NCBI RefSeq assembly: GCF_020184175.1
Contig: NC_065531.1
Coordinates: 81,500,604-81,564,603, forward strand
Direction: 5' to 3'
Length of the DNA stretch: 64,000 nt
From: Aphis gossypii
Lineage: Eukaryota; Arthropoda; Insecta; Hemiptera; Aphididae
The position numbers were made by a program, and so were the translations under genes. The notes below the pieces were generated by a model that was not told where the DNA came from, made no database searches, and worked only from the letters and a program-made list of their open reading frames with translations. Position 1 is the stretch's first letter; each line of letters opens with the position of its first letter. This document shows, in pieces, positions 29,401-41,712 of this stretch.

Positions 29401-32400
29401 ATGATAGCTTATCGTGCTATATAATTCATTATTAACCGTCGATAGTTTGCGAATGTCTCTTGTTAATCGCAAGCATTTTTGTACATTTTATAAACAAATT
29501 GTGAAAAATGCATTTTTTTAAAAAAATACAAAAAAAAAAATCAGATTTTGTAAATGGCAACGGCACTAAAAGCATCGTTCTCAATCGTTTGATTTTAAGG
29601 TACAAAATATTGTTTCTTTGATTTGCCGACATCGTTCTCAATCGTGTTGCTAAAAAGGTAAATACGTTCTCAATCGTACAACACCGATTCGTACAATATC
29701 CTATCTGTTGTGGTTTGATGTTGGACTAATATAATGCTATCAAAAAATAAAAATGGTCCTATTTTTTAAATGTAATATTTTACGTTTTACATTTTTTCAT
29801 CAATAGTTTGTAAGTTATGTTATATGCTTATTACATCCTTGAGGAATAAATCGAATAAAATTGTCTGTAGACTGTAAGTATAGTAGCACAGAACACCGTT
29901 ACTCTTTCTCGATTAGGGCTTATTATTCTAATTCTCAATGGTTCTGTGTGTTTTAATTTTATTTCATTGATTATAAATAAGTATTTATAATCAATGGTTA
30001 TATTTATTATTAACGTGTATCCGAACCGTTTCTATGTTTATTGGGTCAATGTAATTTTCAGGAAATTAATCGCGGTATTATAGACAAATCCATATTCATA
30101 AAGTTAAGTAATTTATTAAGCATTGTAGGTATGTATAGTATCTTGCACAACTTAGTTTAATATAATGGCGGTAATGTACAAAGGCGTATTCCGGTCTAAT
30201 TTTACTACTTTTCAAACACTTTTTTTAATACATCGTAAATTTATGGTTTTTAAATACTTCATTATGAATCTCGTTTTATATTTTATGTTTAAGAATTACA
30301 TTTATTTAATTACTACAAATTGTTAAATGTATATATTTAGAATACACTTGCTAATTAAATAATAGGTAAATTATGGTTATTTTTTATTTAAACGATAACA
30401 TATCTTTTCATTTTAATACAAAAATTTAATAGCCGACACATTGATATTAATACAAAATAAATAACAATAATAATAACCATATAAATAATTACAATTTACC
30501 TATTTTTACAGTTCATGCAATTTACAAACACAGACTAAAACTTATTTTATTTATTTTTATAAAAAGTTTAATAAAATTACAAAATATATATTATATAAGT
30601 TTATACATATAGGACATAATTTAGTACAATTTGATATAATAAATAGATATTGGTAGATAAACCGGCATTAGTATTCTAAATGAAACGTGTTGGTTGATGC
30701 CTTTTTTTTTTAACAATATTTTTTGGTCCTATTTACCTAACATCAGTGGCTCACTCATATAATTATACCATCAATATCTGCAATTTTTAGATTAAAGACA
30801 AAATCAATGAAAAAGTCATAGATAGCTTTTGCGATTGTCAACTAGCGTCATACGTTACGGATTCCCCTAATACAGCAAGTGATCACCGACTGTTTAAGGG
30901 TTTGACTTGGAGTGACCAAATGTTTGATGAATACTTGACGTTTATAAAATCGACACTGAAAATATCGATTTATGTATTCATCATGCTCTTTATTACAATA
31001 TTAATTGCTATGGTGCTGTATAAACTGTTCCGTTTACAACAGAGCTCTAACGACATGGATTTTGACAAGTAAATATAACATAAAGATTTCCTTTCAATAG
31101 TTATATAACGGTTTAATGGATATAAGTTCAAAAAAAAAAGGCACATGAAAAATTTTCGGTATTGATTCGAATAAAAATTATTAAAACTTAAAAGTATTCA
31201 ATATTCATTGTAGGTATAAATGTTTGTTAAGTATCAATTTTATCTTTCCTAATAGTCTCCACTAAATATATCTATATCAATTATTTATTTATTTATTTTA
31301 ATTTCTTATTATTATTTTTTTTTATATATAAAAAATAAATCATGTAATTTCTTGTATAATAGGAATAGGATAATTGTGTTTAATTGTTAAAAACTTAACC
31401 TAACCAATTTTCTATGGACAAAATCAATTTATGCTTAAAAATTTAACTTTAAATCTATGAAAATCGATGTTTTTTCTGAACTGAAAGTAAATTCTTTTAA
31501 CAGAGATACTTTATGTGTCACAGTTTATGTATTTTTTTTTGTTCTTCTATTATAAATTATTTTCCAAATGAATGAAAATAAATATAACATTACATATTAT
31601 GCGTATTTAAAAATTTATTCGAATAGATTTGAAATTCTATTAAAATAAATATAAAAATGGATAGGTACCTACACTTTATTTATTTCAATACTTAACAATC
31701 TCACAAGACTGATTAAAATACAATACATTTATAGAATAATAATATTTTACTATTTATGTAGTATCTTTTTCCATTCAACTCTTAAATTATTATATTTCTC
31801 TAAATGGCTATATTTATTAATTATTAATAACGAGAATTTAAATTATATAACTACAATTTATTTAATAGCTATGCTCGTATTAATAAAACATTATTTTTAT
31901 GAAGTACAATTCATACTAATTGGATATTTGTCAAATTGACGATTCTTTTTTCATATAATATTCGTTTATGTATTTAATATGATAAAAAAAAAGTATAACT
32001 TTGTAAACAGTCAAACTATAAATGGTTATTATACATGTAAACACGGTTGTTAAATTTAAATGAACAATTCTCATCTATTTCAATATTGTAGGTAATTCAA
32101 AACTTTTAAAAATCGATGAATTTACAATATGTTAACGTACACATAATAATTTTAGCTCTATAAACATTGTATTAATGAAAAAAGATTGATAATTATTACA
32201 CTGCTTTGTTGTGAAAAAAAAACATAAAATAATAGAAAATAAATATATACATTTTTTAATTTATGTGATTTTATAGATCCAATACTCAAAATAACAAACA
32301 ACCAAGTCCAATTACGGTAAATATTGGGCTTGAGAAATTACCAACTTGTACAGATGAAAAATGTCAACCCATTTATTTTAATACAAAGGTACAGCAATAT

Positions 32401-32547
32401 TTAAATAACGAACAACCAAGTCCAACTACGGTAAATATTGGGCCTGAGAAATTACCAACTTGTACAGATGAAAAATGTCAACACGTTTATTTTAATAAAA
32501 AGGTACAGCAATATTTAAATACAAAAAATATGAATTTGATAAATTAA
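26454..32547 (+). CDS. Unrecognised multi-exon membrane protein (3' five exons)
   Basis: Exons 26454-26627, 26971-27206, 27668-27782, 30791-31068 and 32277-32547 (stop TAA) join with matching phases, giving about 357 residues; the 5' end is not identified. Exon 1 is acidic (YDVHDDRYKLDDFAIGDGFC). Exon 2 has a hydrophobic stretch MIQLILITIILMLNSHFFIS. Exon 3 is cysteine-rich (KLCPDGINNL, FCCCGKCLRVC). Exon 4 ends in a clear membrane segment (ISIYVFIMLFITILIAMVLY) followed by KLFRLQ. Exon 5 is two 38-residue repeats containing LPTCTDEKCQ. A cysteine-rich ectodomain with one anchor near the C-terminus and a short tail is seen in several families, including the gamete fusogen HAP2/GCS1. I have no diagnostic match and do not assign it. 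Five consistent splice phases make it a real gene, probably duplicated by assembly at 41713-47803. Confidence 0.65.
27997..28871 (-). pseudogene. MULE-type transposase with FLYWCH finger, broken
   Basis: On the minus strand from 28871: FKIITSERGKDLILLNNDK, YVRTRKDELMKWKCPN and SCSTSLLTKI form a FLYWCH zinc finger (W-x-C..C with a downstream H near EHVNH). After frame changes comes DLCLFKNDQFIFVPE with EFFGDGTYDFAPK and FLQLYTLH (28427-28167), the start of a Mutator-like transposase domain with the GDGT-F block. DAHEAVKEI follows in a third frame near 28050. At least two frameshifts are present and the C-terminal half is missing. Copy 1 carries a 7-base insertion near 28550 that copy 2 lacks. 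It lies in an intron of the membrane-protein gene, on the opposite strand. Confidence 0.75.
28872..30790. other. Rest of intron 3 of the membrane-protein gene
   Basis: Non-coding. It holds three copies of CGTTCTCAATCGT (29576, 29633, 29665), a short palindrome around TTGATTATAAATA near 29965, and AT-rich filler. Confidence 0.5.
29576..29677 (+). repeat. Three copies of CGTTCTCAATCGT
   Basis: Exact 13-base copies at 29576-29588, 29633-29645 and 29665-29677, with different sequence between. Spacing is uneven (57 and 32 bases), so this is not a simple tandem array. Confidence 0.75.
31069..32276. other. Intron 4 of the membrane-protein gene
   Basis: AT-rich intron with no other feature seen; it ends in the acceptor TTTTATAG. 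Confidence 0.6.
32290..32517 (+). repeat. In-frame 114-base tandem repeat in the last exon
   Basis: Two units, 32290-32403 and 32404-32517, each coding 38 residues (QPSP-TTVNIG-EKLPTCTDEK..KVQQYL). They differ at about six residues, so the duplication is not brand new. The length is a multiple of three and keeps the frame. Confidence 0.9.
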
Positions 32548-32752
32548 ATGTTAAATTAGTTATAACTAGTAACTATATTATTTGAACATATAATATAAAT
32601 TTTTAAATTTAAAATTCTACAATAATTCCAAAAAAATCTAATTCCATTGACTATTGTTTGGTTTTGTTAATCTGACGTAAGCGAATCGTTGTAATAATAA
32701 TACCTATTGTAAGTGGTAGTTAGATTGATAAAAACGTTGTGAACATCAGCTG

Positions 32753-34296
32753 TAGCCCATAAGCGCAAAATACGACCCGAACGCAACCCAAAAGCGCAAA
32801 AATAAATACCTAATCCATAAGCGCAAATCAATTTTATAAAAAAAGTGTATTTAATTAAAATCGTAGTTATTAATTATTATTAATATTTAACCAAGCATTA
32901 ACAGTGATATTAAAATTAGTTTAAAAAATAAAAAATATTATTTCGAGTATTATTTTAAATTATTTAAATAAGTGTCAAAAAATAAGTAAAAAAAAAAAAA
33001 AAAAAATACAATTTTGAGTATTATTGTTCAAATTAGCACGCAGATTGTCCGCGACCGCAGCTCTCAGACAATTCCTGTACCCCTTTGACGATTTTGGTCG
33101 CGCGGTTATCGCCCTGCTGTCGCACACTCTGTGGTACGCTGCCGGGCCAACGACGTTGCTACCGGCCTCTCTATGGCTTTTTCGTCCGAGGCGTACGTAA
33201 CCTCCCGTTGCCAACTCGGCTTCAGTCTTTGTCCGTCTTCGGCGTCTGTGTGTTCGTGCTCGACCCTTTGTGTGCCGCCATCTTAAACCTTGTGATCATA
33301 TTAATTTGTAACATAATAGCTTTTACGCCGTGTGTGCGGTGTTTTTCTGCGTCGAGCTTGCGGCTCTCAGCTTTGTGCGCCCGTTGTGCTGCACTTACGT
33401 GGTCCGCCAGTTGTGTCGGTGTGCGTCTACCGACATAATATAATATTTTGTGCATTCGCTTTTGCCGTCCGTAGACTCGCGTAAATTTGTTTATATACAT
33501 ACATTTATTCTTATATTAGCGTCGCCGTCAGTGTACCGTCGCTTAAGTTTACGTCTCGTATATTATAATCGCGTTAGTAGGCTCGCGTAAACTTACGTTG
33601 GTGCTGTACGCCGTTAGCTGTGCGGTATGCGTCTGCCGCCATGACTTGACAGCTATTCTCAAGTTTGGACTCAGCTCGAGGTGGTGATGGCTAATTCGAG
33701 CGGTATCGTTATTTTATATTCTAATTTATATTTTATACTTATTTTGTTATACTTATTACGTATGTAAATCGTACTATTATTACCACCTGGGCGCCCATTT
33801 AGCCATATTTTATTATTATTGTAAACTTGATTCTTATCATTATATCGTTTGGTCTCAACTTATATAATATATATAAATACTATTGTGTATCTTATTCTTT
33901 ATTTATATAATCGTATATATACGTACTGGGGTAACCTGCCTGTCCTCGATACATCGCAAGTCATTGCAAATGACCACATTATTTGCAGGGTTTGCTGCAC
34001 TAGCGCATAAAACAATTATTTTTAATTATTTAAACAAGTATCAAAAAATCATTAATGAAAATCAGTAAAAAATAAAAAAAATAATTTTGAGTATTATTTG
34101 TTGCTGCAATCTTTCGTGGAACGGGTAAAGCCACGCGTACACGGAAAGCGTCAAGTGTCACACGTTAGGTCAATAAAATATTGTATCAAGTAATACAATT
34201 TATTTTTGCGCTTTTATCCCAATACCAAGGTACAAAAGCGCAAATTTATTTTTCGCTTTTGAGTTATCGAAAAAAAGGTTGATTTGCGCTTTCAGG
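32753..34296. mobile_element. Possible non-autonomous element with AAGCGCAAA repeats at both ends
   Basis: The left end carries AAGCGCAAA three times pointing inward (near 32762, 32792 and 32819). The right end carries the inverted form TTTGCGCTT (near 34284, with TTGCGCTTTT near 34217) and one direct copy near 34247. Inside, a GC-rich core (33030-33660) is flanked by two direct copies of a segment ending ATTTTGAGTATTATT (near 32950-33020 and 34020-34100). The core has overlapping open frames on both strands (33085-33438 and 33222-33500) without recognisable protein. The direct repeats about 1.07 kb apart and the terminal motifs suggest a transposon of unknown type. Confidence 0.45.
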
Positions 34297-34791
34297 TTTC
34301 AATGTGAACGTAGCGTCAGTAGTTCCTAACCTTTTTGGTACTACGGACTACTTAGAGAACTTTCGATACGTTATACCTCAATTTCATTCCCTATTTTTCT
34401 TATAACTAAGAATCTATTTTATTAATCACAATTTAGAATTTTGATTATGAATAAATAAAAAATAATGAAATTCCTTATAACAGGATTTTAATAATAATTA
34501 TAATTGATCATTTTTTATTAAAGTTAAAAATAAATTAATAATTTAACGCAAATCAATATTAAAAAAAAAATGTATCTCTACCGATAAAATCAAATCTTAA
34601 TGTAGAAACAAAACTATCGGTTGAAATAATAACATTCATTTTACTGTATAATAAAAAAATTTATAAATAAACGACGTATTATACACTATTCAGTTTTTGT
34701 GTTATGTCTCATAGGAAAACGAAATATTTAAAATATTTTTAAATTTTATTAGTTTGGCTCACGTGCCAAGGTACACTACGGTCGCCAGTAT
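34297..34791. other. AT-rich stretch before the terminal repeat of copy 1
   Basis: No gene recognised. This part shows more small indels against copy 2 (49547-50030) than the rest of the duplication, as expected for a low-quality contig end. Confidence 0.5.
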
Positions 34792-35024
34792 AGAAGACAA
34801 GTCACGCCGGACGAGTACCGGCCACGTGAATACATCAGCTCTCGTCCGATCACGGAGATTGATCAATCATCATCTCCGTCACCAGGACAACCATCGGCAA
34901 CAGTTACAGCTCAACAGACGCCGACCACCCAATTGCAAGAGCAATCCACCATCAACCTCCACCAGGGCCGCATCTCGCGGGACACCTCACAATGCCTCGC
35001 GGACCACCAGAGTTCCGAGGATCA
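34792..35024 (+). repeat. GC-rich dispersed repeat cut by the assembly gap
   Basis: It starts GAAGACAAGTCACGCCGGAC. It recurs at about 50038-50270 (copy 2) and, more diverged and with an internal insertion, at about 58566-58834. The content is CCTCCACCAGG- and CATCATCTCC-type, proline/histidine/arginine-rich if translated. At the third site it directly abuts a gypsy reverse-transcriptase remnant, so it may be part of a retroelement. Confidence 0.6.
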
Positions 35025-35124
35025 NNNNNNNNNNNNNNNNNNNNNNNNNNNNNNNNNNNNNNNNNNNNNNNNNNNNNNNNNNNNNNNNNNNNNNNNNNNN
35101 NNNNNNNNNNNNNNNNNNNNNNNN
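35025..35124. other. Assembly gap, 100 Ns
   Basis: Exactly 100 undetermined bases, the usual placeholder for a gap of unknown size between contigs. It separates the two 15.1-kb copies. Confidence 0.99.
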
Positions 35125-35230
35125 TTTAAATATGCAAAGATATCTTGTATATTTTATAATTGTATGAAAATAAATATACATTTTTGTAAATATCACAAAT
35201 TTAATATTTATTTTAATTTTTAATTTTTAG

Positions 35231-37711
35231 ATCTGAAAATATTTCAAACACGACAGATGACAAAAAGACGTTGATCGAGTCTCGATCAATAAATTCTTCA
35301 CTACATCATCTGAACCATGTTATACGTTCACTAGCAAATCCTAAAGTATACGTGCCTTATCGGAATTCTACCATTACATCGGTACTTAAAGATTCACTAG
35401 GTACTGAATGTGCTACCGCGATGATCAGCACTGTAGTATTGAATCACCGATGCATCGCAGTTAGTTTAATTAATACACTTTCACCCAGGACCGGCTCAAG
35501 TGTTTAAACACACCTAGGCAAACTTGAGTTTTGCCGCCCCGTACATACTACATCAAACATTTTTTTTTATCTATATACAAAAACATTAAATGCCACCCTA
35601 GGCGTGGGCCTATGTCGCCTGCCTCTTGAGCCGGGCCTGCAGTTACACCAATGGTTGATTAATTGATTGTTATCTCTGAGAAACTACATTACAGGAGTCG
35701 ATCTCTACTTGCCAAAATTCTAAAGAAGTATCGGCAATAAAATACCGAGTCCCAGAAAAAAAAAAGATAAATGAGAAAAAACAGTACAAGGTTATAGAGG
35801 TATTTTCTGATTAAATAAAAGCCAAAATACTAGTTATACGTGAAATAATTAAAAAGTTTCTTTAAAAATATTATTTTTTATATGCGTAAAAACAATTAAA
35901 ATTTTAGTTGTTACCTATTAAAATATACGTATTTAATATATACATATATACATTATACATATATTTATATATATATTGTGAAATCAGTAAATTTTATAAT
36001 CTATTACTTATATTATATTGCTCAGCGTTTCTCAAATATCTTATATCAGAATACCATTTTAAACATTTTCACACACCAATTCATTTAATAACTTAGATTT
36101 TTTTTTTTAATGAATCTTTTATTAAAAACTAAATAGTTATAACAATATTATGTAGCTTTATTATTAATAAATAAACAAAATAATATTATTGAAATATAAT
36201 ATTATTATTTTTAAGAAAAAAATTATAATTTTTTTTCTTTTTATAAAATTATATTTTTTTGCCTACTACTTATAAGCATTTCGGTTGAGAAACGATGTTA
36301 TAGCTTATTAAATTAATTTTGAATATTAATACATGCAGTTAAAGTAAATGTTATTTCCTAATAACATAGAAAACATAATTCCTACAATACACTTGATAAA
36401 TGCGTTTGATTAATCTTTTTATCCAAATTATAAGAAAAAACATATTTTAAAATTTATAAATTTCTATATCCATGGCGATACAACTTACTTTTTCTATAAA
36501 TCGTTTAAAATTTAGAACTTGATTTTTTTTAAATATTTTGATCAATTAAAATTATCTTTTATGTTTATATTTCTGAAATATTAAATTGTATTCACTTCGA
36601 GTAATATGTAGTAAATATAAAATAGATGTAATATTATAATTAGTTCAGTACTTAAAATCGGTAATCAATAAATTGTATAAAGTTAATAGAATAATATAAA
36701 TTACTAAATTTTAAAACTATATCAAATTCCTTATAGTTATTTCCATAGGTATATTAATAATTATTTATTTTACTAGTTAAATGACGTTTTATTAAAAGAA
36801 AAAGAACATGACATGTCTGGAGGTTTTCATAGCAAAGTGAAAGAAAACAAGATAGTCTTAGAGGATAAAACAACCAGTAATTTAATTAAATTATTTATTT
36901 AATTTAATTTAACTTAATTTTAGCAAACAAATATGGGATTCGAAACTAAACATAATAAATTATTTTTAAAATATTATATTTTTATTATTATTCAGTATTA
37001 TCTTTTATGTTACCTTAATGTGTCTATAGTACAAAATATATTTATTTATTTATAATTGATAAATACTTTACTTAAAGACATAAAAATAAGTACTAATATT
37101 AATACATGTCAAAATAATTACAACTATATAAATATATCATACATTATAAAATAATACATAATATAATGCGACAAGAAATCATTAACTATTAATATCAAGT
37201 TTTAATGCTGTATAAACATTGTGTATGAAAATTTTTCTCTATGGTATTTATCAACGGTTTGTCTCATTCAATTATTAATTATTATGACGTAAATTTACAT
37301 TTTGTACATCCTTTAGTTGTTGTCCTACAAACTAAATATTACTATAAAAGTATGTATTTTTAATTTTGATTTCATAGTTTTTTAAGTTCAATATTCAATT
37401 GAAACACCATTTATAGATGTCTTGTTATTAAAAAATACGAAACAATTATTATATTCATTGATTATCAATATTTTTAGAATAATGTTTCTATATAAAAAAT
37501 ATATTCATATTATTTTACTAAGTGTACTAAGTAATTCAAGTTAATTTATTTATATTCAGTAGTTTAAAAAAATACTATTTTTTGATTCTAGATACAGAGA
37601 ACAACGAGTATTTGATAAATGAGTCAATTGACACACCCCGCGTGTTATATGACAAGTTAAAAGTAAGAGATTTTGTATCACTCTTGTTTAAAAAAATAAA
37701 TAATTATATAG
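35231..37711 (+). CDS. Kinesin exons 8-11, second copy
   Basis: Exons 35231-35459, 35695-35799, 36777-36876 and 37592-37711 equal exons 8-11 of the kinesin. Exon 11 here is 120 bases with CCCC near 37635, keeping the frame through DTPRVLYDKLKVRDF to YIG. Copy 1 has CCC and is out of frame. No upstream motor exons (P-loop, switch I) exist in this copy because the contig begins in intron 7, so on its own it cannot encode a motor. It is best read as the same gene as 6052-22470. Confidence 0.8.
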
Positions 37712-40700
37712 GTAATATACTAGTTGTCTCGACACGTCGTTGCCCATATATTAATAGTTTTCTTTGGCATTTTCGTAGGCCGTGTGTTGGTGTTTACTGT
37801 AATATTAAAGACATGAAGTATCTGTTTTGAAATTCTAAAGCGCGTATTATAATCATAAAATACTTAGGTATTACTCGGTCAATTTATAGAAATTATAAAA
37901 TAAAAATGGATAAATATCTGTGATTAATATGGTTTTTAGACTTAATATGTTTAGTTCTCAATTCTAAATACATTATAAACACTTGGCATTGTTACTATAT
38001 TTACTATAGCTACTACATGTCTACTTATAGTTATACAAGTTGAACCCGCGCACTTCATTGCCTGTTAAAATGCCAATTCTATAATATGATTCGAATTTTA
38101 ATTAATTTGTTATTTATTATTCGGTTTAACGGTGTTCAAAACTTAGATATTTTTATTGACTTTTTTGATTCTCAAAAAACATGTGCAAGCACCACTTTAA
38201 AATATGAATTTTGTAAAATGCTTTCTTATTGCACATTAAATTTGTGGTACGATTGTACGAATGTATCGTATAAATTGCAAGCATTGATACATCATTGTTC
38301 ACGCTCTACATTTATCAGTCAGTGAGTTAGTCAAGTAATAATATTATAGTGATTCTGCTTGGCATTGCCCGTGAGACTCTTACCATTATGCGAGCAGTAT
38401 TTTATCAGGTAGACAATCCACCCGTGGTGGATTGTGGACCCCGCGAGATGTGTACGTAAGTTTATAATTTCTAATCCTTAAGTTTCAAAGTTATATCAAT
38501 TTTTTTTTTTTAATACGGTGGATAAAATACAATAACGAGCCATCTGGTGGTTTTTATATTGTTGCCTGTTGGTAAAAAAATACATTTTGGTAAAACTTGT
38601 TATGTTAGTCTATTGGTATGATTTTGAGATTTACGGTGGACATTGACTTATTTCGCTAATTCTTTTTTTTTGTTTTTATGGTTTTAACAAAATATAACAA
38701 CAGGTCTACAACTATTATATTCAATTTTAACCAATAGCGATCTTACAATAACCAAAAATATAGTTTATATTTTCTTGCTGGACAGTGACGTTATTGTTTT
38801 CAGATTCCATACTTTTTTGGTGGATTTTCCTAAAATTGTATTACATAAGAACCTTCTCCTGCGACCAATAAGAGTAAATCATCAGTGAAAAATGTTACAA
38901 AAACGGGAAAAATAAATAATAATAATAATAATAACTAGCTGACCCGGCAAACTTTAAATTTTTTTTTTGTTAAAATTGTTACCATGGGTTACCAAATTTT
39001 TTTTTTATTTGTGCACTTATAAGAGGCCGTAACTTCGGAACCACTCATCCCATAGCGTGCAAACTTAACAGAAACTATCTACATATCAATATTAATGTAT
39101 CCTGAAATTTTTATCGAAATCGTTTTGGTGGATCTTGAGTTATAAAATGTATTCAAAATGTACACTTCTTTTTATATATATAGATAAAATCTATATAAAC
39201 TTTTAAAATACCATCTTTTACCCCCTTAAAAGTTGAATTTTAAAAAGTCCTTTGTTAGTGCACCCCTATATTGCTTAAGGAACCTCTGTACTAAATTTCA
39301 AGTATCTAGACCCAGTGGTTTGGTCTGGGCGTTGATGAGTGATGAGGGGCTGTCTCTTATATATGTATACTAGCTGACCCGACACGGCGTTGCCCGTGTG
39401 TTACTTTCTTTTTTTGCATTTTCGTATGCCGTGTGTTAGTTTTTAATTTAATCCTATTGATAGTGCTAATATTACGTCGAATTCACAATTTAATTTTGTG
39501 TGTGTGTGTGCGTATGTTTTGCTATAAACATAGCACTAGTAGATTCATTGATAACATATATTTATAGGCCGTGAATATTATTATATTTTTATATTATTAT
39601 TGAAGCACCTCCTTATATACATTGGTTGTTCTTCCACTTGGGATAAGAATGACTAAATGTAAATGTATCAACACATAAATCAGGTTGTTATAGCAACTAT
39701 TTTTAAACAAAAATTCCATCGTAAATCACAAAATCCCTGTTTTAGCAACCCTTTAAAATGCGAATTTTGAAAAATCCTTTCTTAGTGCGCCTCTGCGTTG
39801 CTTAAGGAACCTCTGCACAAAATTTGAAGTCCCTATACCCAGCGGTTTGGTCTGGGCGTTGATGAGTGAATCGGGGCGGTTTCCTATATGTATATAGATA
39901 ATTGTTTGTTTATTTTTTATCTCTCAAAAATGAAGCATTCTTCTAACTTAACTTGTAAATGAGACCCATTGTTTCTTTTTTTGTTATTTGATTGTTTTGT
40001 GAAGATATAAAGCTGTATAAAATATCCATAGACCATATGTAATAAACACATATTATGTTTTATGTTAATAGTTAATTAATAATGTTAGCGAATTGCAAAC
40101 TAGGAGGTTGTATGAATAACGAAGTACGAAGTTAAGCACACTAATGCAAACAAAAAAATTGCAATTGGAATACGTTAGCTATACACATTGCTTTGTGCAG
40201 AGTCCCGCCGTCTTTGGTTAATCTTAAACGAATCTACATAATGCAATATAAAAATGAACGTTTGTCTGTATATCCTTTATGCATTCATGGACCGTTCATC
40301 CGATTGAGATGGAATTTGGTACAGAGATATATTAGACTTCCGTAAAGAAGATATTAATATTTAAAAAGGGAGAGATTCAACCTGGGGAGGTGTTTAAACA
40401 AGGATTTTGAGATTTACGATGGAAAATTTTGTTTGTAAATGGTTGCTATATTGGTTTTAATTTTATTATTATTATGGCAACAATAATTAGTTATTCAAAA
40501 CCTTTCTGGACTAAACCTTAAAAACGTTAAAAATATAAAAAAACATTTAGAAAATATTGTTTTTTTTTCCTATATCTAAGATAGAGTATGAAAAAAAACC
40601 TATTATTTTTGATCCTTGATCCTTATTTTATCCTGGGACTCAAAAGTCCCGTCAGTCCTTTACGGTCTAGGCGTATAAGTCCCGTTTAGGGCAATTTTTC

Positions 40701-41712
40701 TTGCGATATAAGGAATGTATTTTTATTATTATGAGATTAAGCACATTTCTGATTTATATTTTTAAAAAATATAAACAGTTAAAAATTCAAGCAAGTTTTT
40801 AGAAGTATTTGAAGTTCGTGGAAATATCTATAATCATCATATTATAAGTTTTTTCTCCTTCACGAATATAATTATCTTATAATATAAGCAGACTATGTTC
40901 TCTATTACTATTGCACTCATATCAATCTGTTATAAAAATACAAACATTTTATGCAAAATTCTAAATGACCGACAGGACTTTCAAGTCCTACTAACAAAAT
41001 AAAATCTCATATGTTTAAAATATATATTACAAGTATAAAATATATTTATACATGCCTTATATTATATTATTGCACAATAATAAGTAAAAAAAAGTGCATT
41101 ATTATCTTCAAAATTAATTAATAATTGCGATTTTCGTCAGCACTTTTTAAGAAACACGTGAACGCGTAATCCAAAATTTCCACGTTGATAACGTACAATG
41201 GTGATAATGTTAATTTTTTTTTCTGAGTAAATATGGGACTAAGAAGTCCCGACACACGTTACCTACATTATAAAATAAATGCACTATTTTATATAATTTT
41301 TTTTCGCCTGGACTTTATTATTCTGTTAGTCAAACAATAGTTAAATAATTTAATAATAATTTTTTCAATATTTTTTCAATGGGTGTCTTTGGATTAGTCT
41401 TTTTTTTGGACACACTGCATAATTGATAACTTTAATATTATTGAGTTTTTAAAAGTACATCCACGGCAATGTATGTTGGACGTTGGACTCATATATGCGT
41501 CTATGGCACTCAAAGCTTTAATCAGATTTGTCAATTTTATATTACTTAACGACAACAACTCAAGGTAATAGTTTTTCGTGTGTTTTTTGTTGTAATAAAT
41601 AGCATTCAATACATTTTTTTATATTGATATACATATTTTATTCAATGAATAGTGGATTTCAAAAAGGCTAGAGTGACCGACTATAATAATAATATGTTTG
41701 ATCGTTGTTTAG

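Larger units (their letters stand above)
19886..35024. repeat. Copy 1 of a 15.1-kb near-identical duplication
   Basis: Every part of this segment recurs in the same order and orientation at 35125-50270. It contains kinesin exons 8-11, the membrane-protein gene, the MULE pseudogene and several repeats. It ends exactly at the run of Ns. Differences from copy 2 are scattered single bases and short indels, with more indels in the last 400 bases before the gap. Confidence 0.97.

Noticed and set aside
33085..33438. 117-residue cysteine/leucine-rich protein in the GC-rich core
   Set aside because: Overlaps an equally open frame on the other strand (33222-33500); GC-rich non-coding sequence readily gives such frames.
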